Source: Methylophaga sp. (GTDB lineage: Bacteria > Pseudomonadota > Gammaproteobacteria > Nitrosococcales > Methylophagaceae). Taken from it: a stretch of DNA of 64,000 nt. The notes below the pieces were generated by a model, which searched no databases, was not told where the DNA came from, and was given only the letters and a program-made list of their open reading frames with translations. The DNA lies in assembly GCA_002706095.1 (NCBI GenBank), contig PAJP01000021.1, positions 1 through 64,000 on the forward strand, read 5' to 3'. Below are positions 8,195-16,467 of the stretch, piece after piece; positions within the stretch are counted from its first letter, which is position 1; each line of letters starts with the position of its first letter. Position numbers and translations under genes: made by a program.

Positions 8195-8761
8195 GTGAGT
8201 CAGAAACTCACCAAAGCTAATGCAGGGAAGGGGATGCTGATAGTAGTCGATATTCAAGATCGGCTATTGTCAGCGATGCCACAAAAGCAACAAGAACACG
8301 TTCAGAAGTCAGTGATGACCTTGCTCAAAGCGGCTGATGCATTAACACTGCCCGTGGTCGTCACCGAGCAGTATCCTAAGGGCTTAGGTCATACAAACTC
8401 TGATATACAGGCTCTGTTACCTGGCAACACGCCGATATATGAGAAAACAGCATTCTCAGCCTGGCAGGTTGACGCGTTCGTTGAAACTCTGAAGAGCTCG
8501 CAATGCCAGCAGGTATTCTTAACGGGTATGGAAACCCATATTTGTATTTTGCAAACAGCTTTAGACTTATTAAAGCAAGGCTATGAAGTCTTTGTGATTG
8601 AAGAGGCAGTATGCTCACGCCATAAGGAAAAACATCAAAATGCCTTAAGTCGTCTGCGGGAGGCTGGGGCCATCATCACCAATGTTGAGTCACTGCTATT
8701 TGAATGCCTTGGTGATGCACGGCATCCCGAGTTTAAAACACTGTCTAAGTTGATTATCTAG
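8195..8761 (+). CDS. Isochorismatase-fold cysteine hydrolase
   Basis: A cytoplasmic hydrolase of the isochorismatase/YcaC superfamily (188 aa). The catalytic triad can be read: Asp19 in VVDIQD, Lys84 in YEKTAFSAW and Cys117 in GMETHICILQTA, which also holds the family's cis-peptide site. The substrate is not predictable; members hydrolyse amides or enol ethers. The GTG start abuts the tolC stop with no gap, so it is probably translated by reinitiation. Its last eight bases overlap the convergent DUF1289 gene. Confidence 0.88.
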   Translation: MSQKLTKANAGKGMLIVVDIQDRLLSAMPQKQQEHVQKSVMTLLKAADALTLPVVVTEQYPKGLGHTNSDIQALLPGNTPIYEKTAFSAWQVDAFVETLKSSQCQQVFLTGMETHICILQTALDLLKQGYEVFVIEEAVCSRHKEKHQNALSRLREAGAIITNVESLLFECLGDARHPEFKTLSKLII

Positions 8762-8969
8762 CTTTTCGTTTTTGTGCCAGACGTAGTTTTCTTCGCTGCT
8801 GGCAAAGGTCTAATGTTTTTAGTCTTTCATTATTATTCATGGCAGACCAGCCAGTAATTTCATCGATTTTACGAAAGCACCCCAAACAGACATCTCGCTC
8901 ATCCAGACAGCATTTCCGCAAGCATGGACTCGGAATAACGTTTTTGGATGATGTAGATTGTTTAGCCAT
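8754..8969 (-). CDS. DUF1289 small Cys-rich protein
   Basis: A 71-residue protein with the DUF1289 pattern: PCLRKCCLDERDVCLGCFR then EI and a Trp, four spaced cysteines that could bind zinc or an iron-sulfur cluster, and a Lys/Arg-rich tail. The family's function is unknown. It converges on and overlaps the hydrolase gene end by eight bases, and lies just downstream of the B12-binding radical SAM gene on the same strand or is transcribed on its own. Confidence 0.88.
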   Translation of the reverse strand: MAKQSTSSKNVIPSPCLRKCCLDERDVCLGCFRKIDEITGWSAMNNNERLKTLDLCQQRRKLRLAQKRKAR

Positions 8970-9014
8970 AGTTGGAATCTATATTATTGACTCGAAAAGC
9001 GGTCAGTAAGCCTT

Positions 9015-10526
9015 TCATGCATGATAACGCTGGCGTTTATTGGCAATACCTGCTTTGGCCGGCTTATTAATGCTAGGCAAGTTCTCATAATCCGGAACAC
9101 CCTTGACGCCCGCGCGAGCATAATCGAGCTTTAATTGGTTCTTAACCGTATACTCATCGATCGCTAAATCTTCTGTGAGTACAACAAATAACAATTCAAA
9201 CAGACGTTTGAGTGCAATTTTCCACGTACTGCCACTAATCTCGAAAAGTCTGTCTGACACCAGCATAAAGCGAGCAAAGGCCTCATCAGCAAGTATCAAG
9301 GGCAACGTATTAATAAAGCGACCTGAGTTGCCAATCATATCCCAAAAGCGAGCAAAGCGATTGACCCGTTGCATCGTCATAAAGTCGACGGTGTTAGTAG
9401 ATAAAATATTATAGGGTGCTTGCGGGTTATAGTTTAAGGCATAGTTATCATTGTGACGGTTGAGTGGTGCGCCCCGTAAACGTTTGAGAATGCCTAGTTG
9501 AATTTCATGAGGATTGAGTGAGACCAGTTGATTAAAGCTGTCAGCGAAATTATCTAATGTGTCACTGGGCAAGCCAAAAATCAGATCGGTGTGTAAATGA
9601 GCACCAGTATGCTCGCGTAGCCAACGGATATTTTCGCGAGTCTTATCATTGTTTTGTTTGCGGCTGATCAGTGTTTGGATATCACTATCAAACGTCTGAA
9701 TACCAATCTCAAATTGTAGGCTTTGTGGGGGAAAGCGCGTTAATACCTCTTTTAATTTATCAGGTAGATTATCAGGCACGACTTCAAAGTGAAGGTATAA
9801 ATCATCTGTCATACGCTCCAGAAAAAACTCCAGAATGCGAATGCTGGTGGAGACCTTGAGGTTAAAGGTCCGATCGATGAATTTAAAGTTACGCACGCCG
9901 CGTTGCCATAAGGCATCCATTTCAGCCAGGAATGATTCCAGCGGGAAGGCGGTTGCTGTTTTATCTAAGGCCGACAAACAAAACTCACACTTAAATGGAC
10001 AGCCGCGTGATGCTTCGACATAAATTAGCCGGTTACGAATATCTTCTTCATTATAGAGATGGTAGGGCAGTTGTAATTCAGCTAACTCAGTAGCGATACC
10101 ATCAATATATTTTGTTTCAGGCCGTGCTTTATCTAAAATTTGGCGGCACAGCTCACGAAAGCTTTTTTCACCCGGACCACTGATCACAAAATCAGCTAAT
10201 TCACAGATATCTGGTACATCCGGGTAATGGCCGACTTCCGGCCCACCAAGCACGATAACGGTGTCGGGTGATATTTGTTTAATGACGGTAACAATGTCAC
10301 TGATTTCACGAATATTCCATATATAAACACTAAAGCCAATAATTTTAGGCTGATGCTGCAACAGGTGCTCAGCAATATTGAGTGTTTGTTCCTGAATAGT
10401 GAACTCGATCACTTTGGTTTTTGATTCAAGTTCTTCCAAGTTGGCAAGTAAATACCTCAACCCAAATGCAGAGTGCATATAGCGGGCATTAAGCGTGGTA
10501 AGCAGGATGTCGTATTGCTGAGTCAT
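9015..10526 (-). CDS. B12-binding domain radical SAM protein (DUF4080 type)
   Basis: A 503-residue enzyme with an N-terminal cobalamin-binding-like Rossmann domain (GFSVYIWN and VLGGPEVGHYPD, about residues 60-105), a radical SAM domain with the cluster CPFKCEFC near residue 180, and a C-terminal DUF4080 region. Relatives are annotated as B12-dependent radical SAM proteins, possibly methylating or tRNA/lipid modifying; the substrate is unknown. It follows sbcB on the same strand with a 3-bp gap, so they are co-transcribed. The C-terminus ends in a basic segment. Confidence 0.9.
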   Translation of the reverse strand: MTQQYDILLTTLNARYMHSAFGLRYLLANLEELESKTKVIEFTIQEQTLNIAEHLLQHQPKIIGFSVYIWNIREISDIVTVIKQISPDTVIVLGGPEVGHYPDVPDICELADFVISGPGEKSFRELCRQILDKARPETKYIDGIATELAELQLPYHLYNEEDIRNRLIYVEASRGCPFKCEFCLSALDKTATAFPLESFLAEMDALWQRGVRNFKFIDRTFNLKVSTSIRILEFFLERMTDDLYLHFEVVPDNLPDKLKEVLTRFPPQSLQFEIGIQTFDSDIQTLISRKQNNDKTRENIRWLREHTGAHLHTDLIFGLPSDTLDNFADSFNQLVSLNPHEIQLGILKRLRGAPLNRHNDNYALNYNPQAPYNILSTNTVDFMTMQRVNRFARFWDMIGNSGRFINTLPLILADEAFARFMLVSDRLFEISGSTWKIALKRLFELLFVVLTEDLAIDEYTVKNQLKLDYARAGVKGVPDYENLPSINKPAKAGIANKRQRYHA

Positions 10527-10529
10527 ATT

Positions 10530-11978
10530 TTATGTTGTCTGATAACCCAACTCAGCGGCTAATTGCGCACTGTAATGAGCTAAGTCGGTGAGAACCGTTT
10601 GCTGTTTTTCAGATAAATCTTGTTGTCTGGCCTCGGCCAGAGCGGCATAAAACGCTGAAAAATTCAGAATAGGGTTGGCTGTATCATCTGCCAAACGTTG
10701 TTGACGGTACTGCAGCCATTGTTCTTGCTCATCCGAGCTCAATGACTCAGGCCAGTTTCGTGCACGATAGCGAAATAACATTTCCGTCAGGCGTGGATCT
10801 TCAAACGGAATAGATAAGGTCTTTAACATATCAGGTTCAGCTGAACGAATTATCTCCATTTTGCGTTTGTCATTATCACTGAAAAAACCACCGCTATAGA
10901 GACTGGCATCAGGATCGGATACGGGATCAAATGGTTTAGGGCTGAATATTTGCGAGAGTTTTTCTGTTAAATCACCAGCTGCATTAAGCATATCCATGTG
11001 TTTTTGATGTTGAGCACGATCAATATGCAAGCGCTGGGCTGCAGCAGCATTTAACGTGGCTACCGGTACCACCACCGGGCATTTATTGATATGTATTGTT
11101 TTCAGTGCAGGACGCTCCACGCCGACAGCCAACTCAGCCGAAGGGGTGAATAAACGTTGTTGTAAGGTCTCAGCATCAAGCTCTATTAAATCGGTAGGAT
11201 CGTAGCGACAGTCGTAGACAATAACGCCATTAGGATTGGTCGGATCTTTTGCTAAAGGTACCACCATTGCCGCGCCGCAATACTCACTGGGATACATTCT
11301 AGATACATGAATGACAGGCGTGCGCTCACGGATGTTCAGTAGGGGGGCAACCGCAGTTTTGCGACGATTCTGATAAACATAATCAAATAATTTGGGTTGT
11401 GCATTTTTAATGAGCTTAGCAATTTCTATGGTGGCATAAACGTCTACTAGGGCATCATGAGCACCAATTTGTTCAATATTATTGGCTGCGGTTAAATGCT
11501 CTAATCGAAAACTGGGTTTGCCGTCTTCGCGATCTGGCCAGTTGATGCCTTCTGGTCTGAGTGCCCGAGTCAGCCTGACCATGTCGATAATATCCCAGCG
11601 AGAATTACCGTTCTGCCATTCACGGGCATAAGCATCATAAAAATTACGAAACAAACTAAAACGGGTGAACTCATCATCAAACCGTAAACTGTTATAACCC
11701 ACACCGCAGGTGCCTGGCTCTGCCAGTTCAGCATGTATACGCGCCATAAACTCGGCCTCAGTCAAGCCTTCTTTTTCCGCTTTTTGTGGTGTAATGCCGG
11801 TGATTAAAGAGGCTTGTGGATGAGGTAAAAAATCGTTGGCGGGTTTGCAATAAATCATCAACGGTTCGCCAATGATATTGAGATCTTCATCGGTGCGAAT
11901 ACCGGCAAACTGCAAAGGTCTGTCATAACGGGGATCTGTGCCAGAAGTTTCATAGTCATGCCAGTAAAGCGTATTCAT
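10530..11978 (-). CDS. sbcB: Exodeoxyribonuclease I SbcB
   Basis: A 3'-5' single-strand DNA exonuclease used in recombination and mismatch repair. DnaQ-type catalytic residues are visible: Asp8 and Glu10 in HDYETSGT, YNSLRFDDEFTR as ExoII, and HDALVDVYATIEIAKL as the DEDDh ExoIII motif with its His and Asp. The 482-residue length matches E. coli SbcB (475). The remaining two thirds are the SH3-like and helical extensions that grip DNA. Upstream is hemL, downstream the radical SAM gene. Confidence 0.95.
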   Translation of the reverse strand: MNTLYWHDYETSGTDPRYDRPLQFAGIRTDEDLNIIGEPLMIYCKPANDFLPHPQASLITGITPQKAEKEGLTEAEFMARIHAELAEPGTCGVGYNSLRFDDEFTRFSLFRNFYDAYAREWQNGNSRWDIIDMVRLTRALRPEGINWPDREDGKPSFRLEHLTAANNIEQIGAHDALVDVYATIEIAKLIKNAQPKLFDYVYQNRRKTAVAPLLNIRERTPVIHVSRMYPSEYCGAAMVVPLAKDPTNPNGVIVYDCRYDPTDLIELDAETLQQRLFTPSAELAVGVERPALKTIHINKCPVVVPVATLNAAAAQRLHIDRAQHQKHMDMLNAAGDLTEKLSQIFSPKPFDPVSDPDASLYSGGFFSDNDKRKMEIIRSAEPDMLKTLSIPFEDPRLTEMLFRYRARNWPESLSSDEQEQWLQYRQQRLADDTANPILNFSAFYAALAEARQQDLSEKQQTVLTDLAHYSAQLAAELGYQTT

Positions 11979-12030
11979 AATTAATTCAATATCTTAGGTT
12001 GATTCCGGTGATGTGAAGCCATCTTAACGT

Positions 12031-12065
12031 AAAAAGCCATACACCAGTGAGCGATGTATGGCTTT
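12031..12065 (-). terminator. Terminator of hemL
   Basis: A perfect 11-bp stem (AAAGCCATACA with TGTATGGCTTT) encloses an 11-base loop; on the minus strand it is followed by a short T run. It begins 16 bases past the hemL stop and separates it from sbcB. Confidence 0.7.
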
Positions 12066-12080
12066 ATCACTGATTGCCGA

Positions 12081-13361
12081 TTACAAAGCGGCGAATGCGG
12101 TTTTTGCTGCAGATAAGGTATGTTCAATTTCTTGCTGACCATGGGCCGCAGAGACAAAACCTGCTTCAAATGCTGATGGTGCCAGATACACGCCGTTATC
12201 AAGCATCAAATGGAAGAAGTGTTTGAAACGCTCTTGATCACAGGCCACGACCTGTTCGTAAAAATTCACCTCACTATCTTCGGTAAAGAACAGGCCAAAC
12301 ATACCGCCGACCTGATTCGTTGTCATTGGAATGCCGGCTTTATCAGCCAGTTCCTGCAAACCTGAGACTAGCGTTTCAGTGGTGCTGGTTAACGCGGCAT
12401 GAAAGCCTGATTGCTGAATGAGTTTTAATGTGGTCAGGCCCGCTGCCATGGCGATGGGATTACCGGATAAGGTTCCTGCCTGGTAAACAGGTCCCAATGG
12501 AGCTATGTGCTCCATGACTTCTCGTTTGCCACCAAAGGCGCCAACGGGTAAACCACCACCGATAATTTTGCCAAATGTCGTTAAATCTGGAGTGACATTG
12601 TAATGGGCTTGCGCGCCACCCAAGGCAACACGGAATCCAGTCATCACTTCGTCAAAAATCAATACAGTACCGTACTCATCGCAAATGGCGCGCAGCCCTT
12701 CAAGGAATCCAGGCACGGGTGGAATACAATTCATATTACCGGCAACAGGCTCGATGATAATACAGGCAATCTGATCACCGGCCTCTTCAAAGCAGGCTTT
12801 GACAGACTCCAGATCGTTATAACGCAAAGTCAGGGTATGTTCTGCCAATGACGCAGGGACGCCGGCAGAAGAAGGAACACCTAAAGTTAACGCACCAGAA
12901 CCGGCTTTCACTAGTAGGGAATCAGCATGACCGTGATAACAGCCTTCAAACTTGACGATTTTGTCACGGCCGGTATAGCCACGAGCTAAGCGAATAGCAC
13001 TCATTGTCGCTTCAGTACCAGAGCTGACCATACGGACTAATTCCATTGAAGGTACTATCTCACATACCAAGTCAGCCATCGTTGTTTCGATTTCTGTTGG
13101 GGCACCGAAACCTAAACCATGATTTACCGCCTCTTTGACAGCATCAAGTACTTCCTGATGTGCATGACCGACAATCATCGGTCCCCAAGAACCAATGTAG
13201 TCAACATACTTTTTGCCTGTCGCATCTGTTAGCCATGCGCCTTTTCCCTCACGGAAAAACACGGGATCACCGCCTACACCTTTAAATGCACGAACAGGCG
13301 AGTTGACGCCACCTGGGATATGTTTTTGGGCTTTTTGGAACAAATCGTGGTTATTTTGCAT
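12081..13361 (-). CDS. hemL: Glutamate-1-semialdehyde 2,1-aminomutase HemL
   Basis: HemL makes 5-aminolevulinate from glutamate-1-semialdehyde, the second step of the C5 haem pathway, with pyridoxal phosphate in the cytoplasm. It has the class III aminotransferase fold: the PLP lysine is Lys265 in [15 protein letters not shown], with FDEVMTGFR before it. The length (426 aa) equals the E. coli enzyme. It is divergent from the histidine kinase gene with 66 bp between starts, so both promoters lie in that short gap. Haem supply fits the cytochrome genes elsewhere in the window. Confidence 0.97.
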   Translation of the reverse strand: MQNNHDLFQKAQKHIPGGVNSPVRAFKGVGGDPVFFREGKGAWLTDATGKKYVDYIGSWGPMIVGHAHQEVLDAVKEAVNHGLGFGAPTEIETTMADLVCEIVPSMELVRMVSSGTEATMSAIRLARGYTGRDKIVKFEGCYHGHADSLLVKAGSGALTLGVPSSAGVPASLAEHTLTLRYNDLESVKACFEEAGDQIACIIIEPVAGNMNCIPPVPGFLEGLRAICDEYGTVLIFDEVMTGFRVALGGAQAHYNVTPDLTTFGKIIGGGLPVGAFGGKREVMEHIAPLGPVYQAGTLSGNPIAMAAGLTTLKLIQQSGFHAALTSTTETLVSGLQELADKAGIPMTTNQVGGMFGLFFTEDSEVNFYEQVVACDQERFKHFFHLMLDNGVYLAPSAFEAGFVSAAHGQQEIEHTLSAAKTAFAAL

Positions 13362-13427
13362 GCTGTTTCCTAATCGTCTCCGTTGTAACTGTGCGATAAT
13401 TCTAAACTTATCTCATCTATTGTACTG

Positions 13428-14873
13428 ATGATCATGAGTTTAAAACTACGATTACTGATTATAGTCAGCATCATTTTGCTGATTAACTTTGCTGCCGCCG
13501 GTTATTTCATGGTGCAAAACGCCAGATTAGCGCTTGCTCAAGAAATGGCCTCCAGTACGCAATTAGCGAAAGGTTTGCTGGTAAATGCGCTTCCGACATT
13601 ACGTTTTTCTAATGATCTGAGTGAGCGACTGACATTGATTGTCGATAGTGTCAGACATACCCGCCATATACGAGCCTGGTTTGAAGATATGCATGGCCAA
13701 CCGCTAATTGGTCAGGAAGATCAAACCGGCTTTTTTAATAAACCTGATGCACCGGACTGGTTCATTCGTATGATGGAGCCTGAGGCCGTGGCCTTTAGAC
13801 GCCTTATTACCAAAGGCAGTAAATCCTATGGTTATTTGGTGGTTGAAGCCGATCCCAGCGATGAAGTCACGGAGGTCTGGCAGGATATTCAAACGTTATT
13901 CTGGCTGGGTGTATTCTTCTTATTACTGATCTTGAGTCTGATTTATCTCGCTCTGCGTCAAGGCTTACGGCCATTGTCGCAATTGTCTGATGCCTTAGGC
14001 CATCTTGAACAGGGTGACTTTACAGCTCGTGTTGATACTTCTGCCGTAAAAGAGCTTAATCCTATCCAGATTCGTTTTAACCATATGGCCAGCGTGCTAG
14101 AAAAGACGATGGTCGAAAACCATGCGCTTGCGGGTAATATGCTCAGCTTGCAGGAATCCCAGCAGCGCGATCTGGCAAGAGAACTACATGATGAGTTAGC
14201 GCCATGTTTATTCGGGATTCGCGTTGATTTAGGTGAAATTGAACGAATTGCTGGCGAAAATCATTTGATCGAGATTGAAGAGAAAGTGGGGTCAGTCAAG
14301 ACCATCACTAATCATATTCAATCTCTTGTGAGAAAAATGCTAAGTCGATTGCGTCCTATGACATTGGATGATTTGGGGCTAACCGAAGCATTAAGAGATA
14401 TGTTGCATAACTGGCGTGAGCGCCAGCCAGAGATTGACTGGGAATGGGATTTTGTCGGTGAATTTGAATCCTTACCTGATACCTTACAGGTCACGATTTA
14501 CCGTCTGGTGCAGGAATGTACGACCAACTGCGTACGTCATGCCCATGCCAGTCATGTAAAAGTTGAAGTACGCCGGGAAGCTGAGACAATTAAAGTTGCT
14601 GTGACGGATGACGGAAAAGGTCTGGATGCTAACTTGGTGAAAGGGTTTGGTTTAATTGGTATGCGAGAAAGGGTGTCAGCACTCGGTGGTCGTATAGCGT
14701 TTGATACGGAAGAAGGACGTGGTTTACAGGTCCGAGTGTTGATTCCATTAAAGGGTGAAACAAAAAATGAAACAGGCATTAACAATTTTGGTGGTGGACG
14801 ATCATCCGATAGTCAGAGCAGGTTGTCGTCAACTGATTCAACAAATTCCCTCGGCTACAGTTCTCGAAGCTGA
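13428..14873 (+). CDS. NarX/UhpB-type sensor histidine kinase
   Basis: A membrane sensor with one span at about residues 8-28, a periplasmic domain of about 125 residues, a second span near 160-182, a HAMP linker, and a HisKA_3 dimerisation domain whose phospho-accepting His254 is in ARELHDELAP. The HATPase domain shows the N box (QECTTNCVRHA) and GFGLIGMRERV. The kinase proper ends at about residue 444 (VRVLIPLKGE); the last 37 codons run in a different frame over the regulator gene and encode a Ser-rich tail. Methylotroph MoxY-type kinases regulate methanol dehydrogenase, but nothing here shows that this is one. The start could also be the ATG two codons on. Confidence 0.88.
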   Translation: MIMSLKLRLLIIVSIILLINFAAAGYFMVQNARLALAQEMASSTQLAKGLLVNALPTLRFSNDLSERLTLIVDSVRHTRHIRAWFEDMHGQPLIGQEDQTGFFNKPDAPDWFIRMMEPEAVAFRRLITKGSKSYGYLVVEADPSDEVTEVWQDIQTLFWLGVFFLLLILSLIYLALRQGLRPLSQLSDALGHLEQGDFTARVDTSAVKELNPIQIRFNHMASVLEKTMVENHALAGNMLSLQESQQRDLARELHDELAPCLFGIRVDLGEIERIAGENHLIEIEEKVGSVKTITNHIQSLVRKMLSRLRPMTLDDLGLTEALRDMLHNWRERQPEIDWEWDFVGEFESLPDTLQVTIYRLVQECTTNCVRHAHASHVKVEVRREAETIKVAVTDDGKGLDANLVKGFGLIGMRERVSALGGRIAFDTEEGRGLQVRVLIPLKGETKNETGINNFGGGRSSDSQSRLSSTDSTNSLGYSSRS

Positions 14874-15402
14874 AACAGGCGAAGAAGGGTACCGCCTTTT
14901 TCAGGAGTCTCAGCCTGATATGGTGTTGCTGGATATTACACTACCAGGTGTCGGTGGTCTGGAAGTATTAAGACGTATCAGGGCTAACCGTGAAGATGCG
15001 AAAGTGTTGATGTTCAGTATGCACGAAGACCCCGTCTTTGCCTCGCGTGCGATGCAGTCTGGTGCCAGAGGATATATCACCAAGAATAATGCCGCGGATC
15101 ACTTAGTGGAAGCGGTGAGTAAAGTACTTGATGGTAAAATTTATTTAAGTCCGGATATGGCTCAACAGTTAGCCATGTTGAATATAGATGCTGGTACGAG
15201 TGCTCTAAGTGATTTGTCGCGTCGTGAGTTGGAAATATTACGATTGTTAGGTGAGGGCAAGAGTATGACTGAGATTTCTGAAGTGTTAGGAATTAGTTAT
15301 AAAACGGTTGCCAATAACCTGACGCAAATTAAAAGTAAGCTAGATATCAGTAAAACCGCAGAGCTGATGCGCTTTGCGATAAGTCATGGCATTGCATCGT
15401 AA
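14767..15402 (+). CDS. NarL/FixJ-family response regulator
   Basis: The partner of the preceding kinase: a receiver domain with acidic pair Asp11-Asp12, phospho-acceptor Asp56 in LLDITLP and conserved Lys in YITKNN, then a LuxR-type helix-turn-helix (LSRRELEILRLLGEGKS, residues about 140-200). I choose the ATG eight bases after AAGGGTGA (211 aa); a GTG four codons earlier is possible. It overlaps the kinase frame by 107 bases, so its first 35 codons are double-coded. Targets unknown; regulators of this type act as dimers on promoter DNA. Confidence 0.93.
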   Translation: MKQALTILVVDDHPIVRAGCRQLIQQIPSATVLEAETGEEGYRLFQESQPDMVLLDITLPGVGGLEVLRRIRANREDAKVLMFSMHEDPVFASRAMQSGARGYITKNNAADHLVEAVSKVLDGKIYLSPDMAQQLAMLNIDAGTSALSDLSRRELEILRLLGEGKSMTEISEVLGISYKTVANNLTQIKSKLDISKTAELMRFAISHGIAS

Positions 15403-15492
15403 ATAATTGATATTGAAGGAAAGAGGAATAGGAATAATTTCCCGAGTTATTAGGATAAGTCGCTCATTTGCAAACGTCGGGCGATTTGTATT

Positions 15493-15555
15493 ATGTATCT
15501 CAAGTTTATAGAAATTTCAGCTTCTATAGTCTTATATTTCTCTCTCCTTCTATGA
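15493..15555 (+). CDS. Possible 20-residue hydrophobic peptide before a terminator
   Basis: A reading frame MYLKFIEISASIVLYFSLLL then TGA, with one charged patch and a hydrophobic body like small membrane peptides. Its stop lies only seven bases before a strong terminator, the spacing typical of a real last gene, in an otherwise gene-free stretch of 290 bp. The ribosome binding site is poor (GGGCGA). The alternative is a trailer or a small RNA ending at the same terminator. Otherwise I see nothing in 15403-15492. Confidence 0.25.
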   Translation: MYLKFIEISASIVLYFSLLL

Positions 15556-15562
15556 AGGTTTC

Positions 15563-15593
15563 GCCAGATACAATTTGTATCTGGCTTTTTTTT
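15563..15593 (+). terminator. Strong Rho-independent terminator
   Basis: A perfect 10-bp stem (GCCAGATACA with TGTATCTGGC), 3-base loop, then eight T residues. It lies 160 bases after the regulator stop and insulates the two-component pair from the TonB operon. Confidence 0.92.
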
Positions 15594-15693
15594 GCCTGTA
15601 ATTTTACAGAGAGCTTTCCCCACTTTCCATTCTCTTGTTAATATGCCTCTTTCGTTTACTGCCGTTAAGCGGCAAATAAGGGATTTGGAATTT

Positions 15694-16467
15694 ATGCACC
15701 TCAAGCAAACCATCAAATGTGGTTGGCAGTTGAGTATTCTTATAGCATTGCCTTTTCTGGCCAATGCTGGCGCCTTAGATGAGGCGATTGATACTCAGGT
15801 CAATACCGATATCGCGGCACAAAAGTCTCAAGAAAAGATTGATAATTTGTCTGATGAAACCACGGATATGTTGGCAGAGTATCGTGATGTATTACGACAA
15901 ACTCAAAGCCTCAAATCCTACAATGATCAGCTCGAGTCCCTCGTTGACTCTCAACAACAAGAAATGGCTTCAATTTCTGAGCAGCTCGATAATATTGAAA
16001 CAACTCAGCATGATATTGTCCCGCTAATGCTGAAAATGGTAGATGTGCTGACTCAATTCGTCGAGCTTGATATCCCTTTTCTACAGCAGGAACGGCAAAC
16101 ACGTTTAGCGGCTCTTAATGCCATGATGGGACGCGCAGATGTATCCTTGGCAGAAAAATATCGCCGCATCATGGAAGCCTACCAGGTTGAAACGGAATAT
16201 GGCCGCACTATTGAAGCCTACCAAGCTGATCTGCTTGAAGGTGAAACGAAAAAGACAGTCGATTTTTTAAGAATTGGTCGCGTCAACCTATATTACCTCT
16301 CACTGGATGGAAAAGAAGCAGGTATGTGGGACAAAGAGGATAAACAATGGATTACTTTATCTGACGATTATATCAAGGCCATTAATGATGGCTTGAAAGT
16401 GGCGAGAAAGCAGTCGCCACCAGACCTGATGGTATTACCTGTCAAAGCAGTAGGAGAGAAACAATGA
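15694..16467 (+). CDS. DUF3450 periplasmic coiled-coil protein of the TonB operon
   Basis: The first gene of a TonB2-type operon. I start at MHLKQTIKCGW, which gives a signal peptide (hydrophobic LSILIALPFLANA, cleavage after NAGA) and 257 residues; the longer frame from 15592 would bury the signal peptide and cross the terminator. A long coiled coil (about residues 30-115) is followed by a globular part containing RIGRVNLYYLSLDGKEAGMW (quoted up to 20 residues), the DUF3450 hallmark. The family always accompanies TtpC/ExbB/TonB; its exact task is unknown. Its stop overlaps the next start (ATGA). Confidence 0.88.
   Translation: MHLKQTIKCGWQLSILIALPFLANAGALDEAIDTQVNTDIAAQKSQEKIDNLSDETTDMLAEYRDVLRQTQSLKSYNDQLESLVDSQQQEMASISEQLDNIETTQHDIVPLMLKMVDVLTQFVELDIPFLQQERQTRLAALNAMMGRADVSLAEKYRRIMEAYQVETEYGRTIEAYQADLLEGETKKTVDFLRIGRVNLYYLSLDGKEAGMWDKEDKQWITLSDDYIKAINDGLKVARKQSPPDLMVLPVKAVGEKQ

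Noticed and set aside
15660..15674. TGCCG-N5-CGGCA inverted repeat before the DUF3450 gene
   Set aside because: Only five base pairs; likely to occur by chance, so not listed as an operator.
15450..15764. 104-codon minus-strand frame across the DUF3450 upstream region
   Set aside because: It crosses a strong plus-strand terminator and the DUF3450 signal-peptide region, with no family resemblance.
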